DNA from: DASYHS01 sp035998295
GTDB lineage: Bacteria; Pseudomonadota; Alphaproteobacteria; Azospirillales; Azospirillaceae
Assembly (NCBI RefSeq): GCF_035998295.1
Contig: NZ_DASYHS010000036.1
Coordinates: 1 to 10,003, forward strand
DNA length: 10,003 nt
Direction: 5' to 3'
Shown: in pieces, positions 6,186 to 10,003 of the stretch
Position numbering within the stretch: position 1 is the stretch's first letter
How the letters are laid out: each line of letters opens with the position of its first letter
Position numbers and translations under genes: made by a program
The notes under the pieces: model-generated
The model's database searches: none
What the model was told of the DNA's origin: nothing
The model's input: the letters and a program-made list of their open reading frames with translations, nothing else

Positions 6186-7012
6186 TGTACGAACCCGTGG
6201 TGCGCGCGGCACTCGCCGAGGATCTCGGTTGCGCGGGCGACCTCACGACCGATGCGGCCGTGCCGGCCGACGCGCGTGCCGTCGCGCGCTTCTCGGCGCG
6301 CGGGGCGGGCAGGGTGGCAGGCCTCGACGCGGCGCTCTCGGCGTTCCGGATGCTCGATCCCGCGCTGGCGGTCGAACCCCTGCTGGCCGACGGCGCCGAC
6401 GTCCCGGCCGGCGGGGTGCTGGCCGTCGTGTCGGGCGCGGCCCGGCCGATCCTGACCGGGGAGCGGACGGCGCTCAACCTGCTGGGCCGGCTGTGCGGCA
6501 TCGCGACCGCGACCCGCGCGCTGGTCGAGGCGGTGGCCGGGACGCGGGCGCGCATCGCCTGCACCCGCAAGACCACGCCCGGGCTGCGCGCGCTGGAGAA
6601 GCACGCCGTGCGCATGGGCGGCGGCGCGAACCACCGTTTCGGCCTCGACGACGCGGTCCTGGTCAAGGACAACCACATCGTCGCCGCCGGGGGGCTGGGG
6701 CCGGCGCTGGAAAGGCTGCGCTCCAGGCTCGGCCACATGGTCAGGATCGAGGTCGAGGTCGACACGCTCGACCAGCTCGAAATCCTGCTGCGCGATCCGG
6801 TGGACGCCGTGCTCCTCGACAACATGGACCCGCAGACGCTGCGCCGCGCGGTCGCGATGGTCGGCGGCCGCATGATCACCGAGGCGTCGGGGAACGTGAC
6901 CCCGGAGACGGTCCGCGCCATCGCCGAGAGCGGCGTCGACATGGTCTCGGTCGGCTGGATCACCCATAGCGCGCCAAACCTGGACATCGGCCTGGATTTC
7001 GAGCCGGGCTGA
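6170..7012 (+). CDS. nadC: Nicotinate-nucleotide pyrophosphorylase, carboxylating (NadC)
   Basis: NadC (quinolinate phosphoribosyltransferase) joins quinolinate to PRPP and decarboxylates it to nicotinate mononucleotide, completing the de novo branch. The 280-residue length is normal. Visible signatures are GERTALNLLGRLCGIAT (97-113), CTRKTTPGLRALEKHAV (131-147), GGGANHRFGLDDAVLVKDNHI (150-170), EVEVDTLDQLE (194-204), DAVLLDNMDP (212-221) and TEASGNVTPETV (237-248). Substrate-contacting residues expected for the family are present: R133, K134, H155, R156, K166, E195 and D217. The ATG at 6170 overlaps the end of nadB by 16 bp, with GAAGG immediately upstream; an in-frame ATG at 6185 is a poorer candidate because nothing like a ribosome site precedes it. 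Overlap with nadB suggests translational coupling. Confidence 0.97.
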   Translation: MLYPLMYEPVVRAALAEDLGCAGDLTTDAAVPADARAVARFSARGAGRVAGLDAALSAFRMLDPALAVEPLLADGADVPAGGVLAVVSGAARPILTGERTALNLLGRLCGIATATRALVEAVAGTRARIACTRKTTPGLRALEKHAVRMGGGANHRFGLDDAVLVKDNHIVAAGGLGPALERLRSRLGHMVRIEVEVDTLDQLEILLRDPVDAVLLDNMDPQTLRRAVAMVGGRMITEASGNVTPETVRAIAESGVDMVSVGWITHSAPNLDIGLDFEPG

Positions 7013-7027
7013 CCCCACCATCGGGGC

Positions 7028-7468
7028 ATGCTCGACGACGACCTCCTCGCCGCCTACCGGGCGACCGCCTACGTGGTGCCGCGGCAAGGCGGCGACGTCG
7101 TCGTCCGCATCGACGAGGCGAGCCCCGGGCTCGACCGGCTGCTTGCCGCACTCGGCGCCCGGACGGCCGTCTTCGTGACCGCCTGGAACCCTCTCAGCCG
7201 TCCACGGCCGCGCGCCGAGAACGAGGCCGCCGCGGCGCGGCTCGCCGCCGAAGCGGCGGCGCATGGCTGGCGGTCGCTGCCCCAGGAGGGGCGCGGCGAC
7301 GACGGCACCTGGCCGCCCGAGCCGGGGCTGCTCCTGCTCGACCTCGATCGTGCGCAGGCCGTGGCCCTTGCCGAGCGCCACGGCCAGAACGCCGTCGTCT
7401 GGTGCGAGGCCAGCGCGCCGGCCCGGCTGCTGCTGACGCCGCTCGCGACGAGTTCGTCCTCTCGCTGA
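7028..7468 (+). CDS. DUF3293 domain protein
   Basis: The 146-residue cytosolic protein carries the DUF3293 hallmarks. These are VFVTAWNPLSRPRPRAENEAA (about 48-68), a GxG-type middle segment, EPGLLLLDLDRAQAVALAERHGQNAVVW (98-125), and a final PARLLLTPL. The function of this family is unknown. The ATG lies 15 bp after the nadC stop with a modest ATCGGGG upstream, so it is probably the fourth gene of the nad transcript. Whether that reflects a role in NAD metabolism is inference. The C-terminus ends in a serine-rich SSSSR tail. No signal peptide or membrane segment is seen. Base usage matches the nad genes. Confidence 0.8.
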   Translation: MLDDDLLAAYRATAYVVPRQGGDVVVRIDEASPGLDRLLAALGARTAVFVTAWNPLSRPRPRAENEAAAARLAAEAAAHGWRSLPQEGRGDDGTWPPEPGLLLLDLDRAQAVALAERHGQNAVVWCEASAPARLLLTPLATSSSSR

Positions 7469-7578
7469 CGTTTACTTTATGACGATTTGATGGCGCCGCC
7501 TTTCCGCTTGGAACGGGGGTCTCGCCATGCCTATGCAACGCCTTTCGTCCTGGTCAAAGGAACTGGACTCACCAATTC

Positions 7579-7591
7579 TCCTATCATAGGA
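7579..7591. promoter_or_regulatory. Short perfect palindrome, possible operator
   Basis: TCCTAT-C-ATAGGA is a perfect inverted repeat with 6-bp arms around a single C, 62 bp before the start of the 330-residue gene. It stands out in the AT-rich leader. A regulatory role is plausible but unproven. Confidence 0.35.
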
Positions 7592-7637
7592 TAAATCCAA
7601 TGACGGGATAACTCGAATTCGTCCCGAGGCGGTATAT

Positions 7638-7643
7638 GGAGGA
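7638..7643 (+). promoter_or_regulatory. Ribosome binding site for the 330-residue gene
   Basis: GGAGGA sits 9 nt before the ATG at 7653. It is the strongest Shine-Dalgarno in the right-hand half of the window and fixes the start codon. Confidence 0.75.
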
Positions 7644-7652
7644 AAATTTCAA

Positions 7653-8645
7653 ATGCCTCGTAAGCGAACTGCAGAGCTTGTACTAACACAAACTGCAGAC
7701 CTTGGTATGCAGGACTTCATAAGTTCGGAGCTGGAGTGGTACAATAGCACTCCATACGCCCATCTCACCGTCTTTCTCATGGTCGAGGAAGACTCGAAAG
7801 AAGTCCGGGAGCGGATCAGGACGCTCGTCGACGCCTTCCGGGAGGGCAAGGACTCCCAGAAATCGGACCCGAATTTCAAAGTGCTCGTGTCGGATCGGGT
7901 CACGGACGACCTCGTCGATTTCGTCGAGGAACTCGACTGCCGTCTCCCCCGCATCACCTTGATTCCCCATTTCCCGGACCGGCTCGGTTTCGCGGGGCTG
8001 GCCGAACGGATGAGGTCGGCGACCGCGGTCCTGCGGCGGCACATCGTGGACTGGCGGCTGTCGATCACGGTGGAGTCGCCCCACGAGAGCCTGGAGACGC
8101 TGTGGGGCGAGCTCGACCGGCTGGAGCGCGACGACGACGCGGCAGGCGTTCTGCGGCCCTTCCCGCTGCTGGAGGTGCCGTTCGACGCCGCCTCGACGGA
8201 TGCGGTACGGCTGGAAGAGCGCATCGCGGAGATGTGGTCGCGCTGGCCCCAGCTCAACGACGCCGTGAACGGCAGCCGCGGAGGCTACGTCAAGCACTTC
8301 TACTCCCTGAAGGAGCTGTGGCATCTCGGCCAGGTGATGCGCCAGGCCGACGTCTCCGCCGACTTCGCCCGGCTGCGCGCCTCATACGGCATCGAGGGTG
8401 ACGCGCTCGCCCGGCTGGAACTGTTCGACCAGGCCTTCCTGGAGCGCCACGCCTCCTTCGACCTCTACAACAAGTGGCGCTACAAGAACGACAACGTCGT
8501 GCTGGAGTTCGACCTCGACTCGATCGCCGACACCTACGAGTGCCAGTCCCCCGTCTTCATCGACAACAAATGGATCCTCGAGAGCGGGTCCCTGCCTGCC
8601 GGCGCCGACGAGGCCGAACCGGCGCCGGAAAAGCGCGCGAGCTGA
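7653..8645 (+). CDS. Hypothetical protein, putative partner of radical SAM enzyme
   Basis: The 330-residue soluble protein is not one I recognise. The first ~45 residues hold a conserved-looking DLGMQDFISSELEWYNSTPYAHLTVFLMV stretch. An acidic alpha/beta-like region follows to about 180, with DFVEELDCRLPRITLIPHFPDRLGF (89-113) resembling a strand-turn-helix. The C-terminal half is aromatic and charged, with GGYVKHFYSLKELWHLGQVMRQ (210-231) and SFDLYNKWRYKNDNVVLEFDLDSIADTYEC (268-297). It ends in a low-complexity acidic/basic tail. Only two cysteines occur (C96, C297), so there is no iron-sulfur motif, and there is no signal peptide or membrane helix. The first ~45 codons are AT-rich and use codons that are uncommon in the rest of the gene. 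It lies 14 bp before the radical SAM gene, so the two are probably co-transcribed. A substrate-binding or scaffold role is speculation. Confidence 0.75.
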   Translation: MPRKRTAELVLTQTADLGMQDFISSELEWYNSTPYAHLTVFLMVEEDSKEVRERIRTLVDAFREGKDSQKSDPNFKVLVSDRVTDDLVDFVEELDCRLPRITLIPHFPDRLGFAGLAERMRSATAVLRRHIVDWRLSITVESPHESLETLWGELDRLERDDDAAGVLRPFPLLEVPFDAASTDAVRLEERIAEMWSRWPQLNDAVNGSRGGYVKHFYSLKELWHLGQVMRQADVSADFARLRASYGIEGDALARLELFDQAFLERHASFDLYNKWRYKNDNVVLEFDLDSIADTYECQSPVFIDNKWILESGSLPAGADEAEPAPEKRAS

Positions 8646-8659
8646 ACAAGGAGCGAAGC

Positions 8660-10003
8660 ATGCCCGACGAAGTTCGATCCTTCAACGACGGTATCGGGTC
8701 GACGGCCGAGAGCCGTCAGGCCGGCCGCCGGTCCGACGTCCATACGGTCGACGTGGTCCTGCTCAAGATGCCGAACCACAACATGGACTATCCGCATCTC
8801 GCGGTGCCGACGCTGACCAGCGCGCTGAGGCGGAATTTCTTCAAGGTGAAGCAGCAGGACGTCAACGTGCTGCTGCGCGACCACCTCCTGACCAAGGAGA
8901 TGCTGGACGACCTGGCCTACCGCTTCCTGCCCGAGCTGGCCAAGGCGCATGTCGACGTTCCCGCGGATTTCGACCGCATCCGCAACGCGCTCGTCTACCT
9001 GCATTACATCGACGACAACATCGGCTTCGCGCGCATCGAGGCGGTGAAGAAGAAGCTCCAGTCCCGCCAGTACGAGAGCGTCTTCTGCGACGAGCAGGAA
9101 AGCGGCATCGCGACGCTGATCTTCGTGCTGACGGGCATGCTCCACGTCGTGATCGACCTGGCGCTGACCCATGCCGAGACGGGTGGCGAGATCCCCAATC
9201 CCGTGACCGACTTCCTGCACGCCAAGGTGCTCGAGGTGGCGGCCCTCAACCCGCGCATCGTCGGCTTCTCGGTGATTCAGATCCAGCGCAAGGCGACGCT
9301 GTGGTTCGCCCGCCATCTGCGGCCGCTGATCGTCGGCAAGATCGTCGTCGGCGGTCCCGATGTCTCGACCTTCAAGGAAGAGTACCTCAAGAACAACGAC
9401 TACATCGACTACGGCTTCCTGAAGGAGGCCGAAACCACGATGCTGGACTTCCTGCGGGGCCAGAAGAAGGTCGAGGAGATCGACGGCGTTGTCTATCGGG
9501 ACGAGGAAGGCAACATCAAGGTCAATGAGGCCCGCTACGACATCAGCCTCTCGGTGTTCCGCCCCGACTTCGACGACTACGATCTCGACAAATTCCTGTT
9601 GCCGACCCTGCCGCTGTCGACCTCGCGGGGTTGCGCCTTCGCGAAATGCACTTTCTGCAACCACTACAAGACTTATTCCGGGTACTACAGCAACGATGCC
9701 AAAACCACGGTCGACAACATCGAGTACCTGGTGAAGCGCTACAACACGCGCTTCTTCCACTTCGTCGACGACATGCTGGAGGTGCACGAAGGCAAGGCGA
9801 TCGCGGAAGAGCTGATCAAGCGCGACCTCGACGTCAACATTCTCACCTATGCCCGCTTCGAGCCGCAGTTCCTCGAGCCCGGAATCATCGAGCTGTGGCA
9901 CAAGGCCGGCATCCGGGTCGTCGAGTGGGGGCTGGAGTCGGCTTCCCAGAAGGTGCTGAAGAAGATGATCAAGGGCGTGTCGATCCGGCAGGTCCAGGAG
10001 ATC
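8660..10003 (+). CDS. B12-binding-type radical SAM protein (C-terminus beyond window)
   Basis: The reading frame runs 448 codons from ATG 8660 to the window edge without a stop, so the gene is incomplete. AAGGAG (8648-8653) precedes the ATG by 6 nt. Residues about 28-275 resemble a cobalamin-binding Rossmann domain: VDVVLLKMP, YPHLAVPTLTSALR, IVGFSVIQIQ, KIVVGGPDVS, then a tail leading to EIDGVVYRDEEGNIKV. No DxHxxG histidine motif is seen, as in several characterised B12 radical SAM enzymes. The radical SAM core begins at STSRGCAFAKCTFCNHY with C325, C330 and C333 (CX4CX2C), which would bind [4Fe-4S] and SAM. FFHFVDDMLEV (365-375) and GLESASQKVLKKMIKG (424-439) are further core landmarks. 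Likely reactions are methylation or another radical modification; the substrate is unknown. It probably acts with the 330-residue protein encoded just upstream. Confidence 0.88.
   Translation, partial: MPDEVRSFNDGIGSTAESRQAGRRSDVHTVDVVLLKMPNHNMDYPHLAVPTLTSALRRNFFKVKQQDVNVLLRDHLLTKEMLDDLAYRFLPELAKAHVDVPADFDRIRNALVYLHYIDDNIGFARIEAVKKKLQSRQYESVFCDEQESGIATLIFVLTGMLHVVIDLALTHAETGGEIPNPVTDFLHAKVLEVAALNPRIVGFSVIQIQRKATLWFARHLRPLIVGKIVVGGPDVSTFKEEYLKNNDYIDYGFLKEAETTMLDFLRGQKKVEEIDGVVYRDEEGNIKVNEARYDISLSVFRPDFDDYDLDKFLLPTLPLSTSRGCAFAKCTFCNHYKTYSGYYSNDAKTTVDNIEYLVKRYNTRFFHFVDDMLEVHEGKAIAEELIKRDLDVNILTYARFEPQFLEPGIIELWHKAGIRVVEWGLESASQKVLKKMIKGVSIRQVQEI

Larger units (their letters stand above)
7469..7652. 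other. AT-richer intergenic leader of the radical SAM pair
   Basis: This 184-bp gap separates DUF3293 from the next operon. GC falls to roughly 40% over 7561-7620 against about 70-85% in the nad genes. It holds a short palindrome and two tiny ORFs of 34 (7490-7594) and 20 (7527-7589) codons in different frames, neither supported by a strong start signal. No convincing -35/-10 pair or terminator was found, although a promoter must lie here if the following genes are separate from nadABC. Confidence 0.6.

Noticed and set aside
4323..6212. 629-codon minus-strand open frame antisense to nadB
   Set aside because: It mirrors nadB, whose FAD and substrate motifs are unmistakable. High GC at third positions opens antisense frames, and the translation is low-complexity Arg/Gly/Ala.
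7612..7628. CTCG/CGAG hairpin and CGAATTCG palindrome before the 330-residue gene
   Set aside because: Stems are too short and overlap each other; no terminator or operator features accompany them.
8534..9901. 455-codon minus-strand open frame antisense to the radical SAM gene
   Set aside because: The plus-strand frame encodes the complete CX4CX2C core and has a good ribosome site; the antisense product has no recognisable domain.
1..10003. CRISPR arrays, tRNA/rRNA genes, insertion sequences, integrase or attachment sites
   Set aside because: No regularly spaced repeats, cloverleaf sequences, transposase frames or terminal inverted repeats were seen on reading both strands.

Overview
This window comes from a high-GC bacterial chromosome, most likely an alphaproteobacterium, perhaps of the Rhodospirillales type. 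The evidence is the NadQ-type (COG4111) NAD regulator, a family known mainly from Alphaproteobacteria, the nadA-nadB-nadC order, and the sequence of the HNH protein. Most genes have strong GC bias at third codon positions. One stretch, about 7540-7800, is clearly AT-richer. No RNA genes, insertion sequences or CRISPR arrays were seen. No gene-free stretch exceeds 300 bases.

Left part (1-1750): an HNH nuclease-family gene is followed by a Nudix-like/winged-helix regulator that I call nadQ. The nadQ gene ends in a perfect GGGGCC hexanucleotide repeat coding Gly-Ala. It converges on the next gene cluster, with a weak hairpin between the stop codons.

Middle-left (1750-3350, minus strand): a three-gene operon encodes a small four-helix membrane protein, a DUF1772-type membrane protein and a TetR-family repressor. 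A near-perfect 13-bp inverted repeat overlaps the predicted -10 of its promoter, so the cassette is probably self-regulated.

Middle (3430-7470, plus strand): the nadA-nadB-nadC operon makes nicotinate mononucleotide from aspartate and dihydroxyacetone phosphate, and a DUF3293 gene is tightly appended. Upstream of nadA lie three 17-bp palindrome-like boxes with centres exactly 26 bp apart. The second covers the predicted -35 and the third the predicted -10. They are the obvious targets for the nearby NadQ, so window and regulon fit together: low NAD demand would shut nadABC.

Right part (7470-10003): after an AT-richer leader with a short palindrome come a 330-residue protein I do not recognise and, 14 bp later, a cobalamin-binding-type radical SAM protein cut by the window edge. 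The radical SAM protein has a CX4CX2C cluster motif and an unusually long helical insertion in its N-terminal domain. This pair is the best candidate here for an undescribed system.
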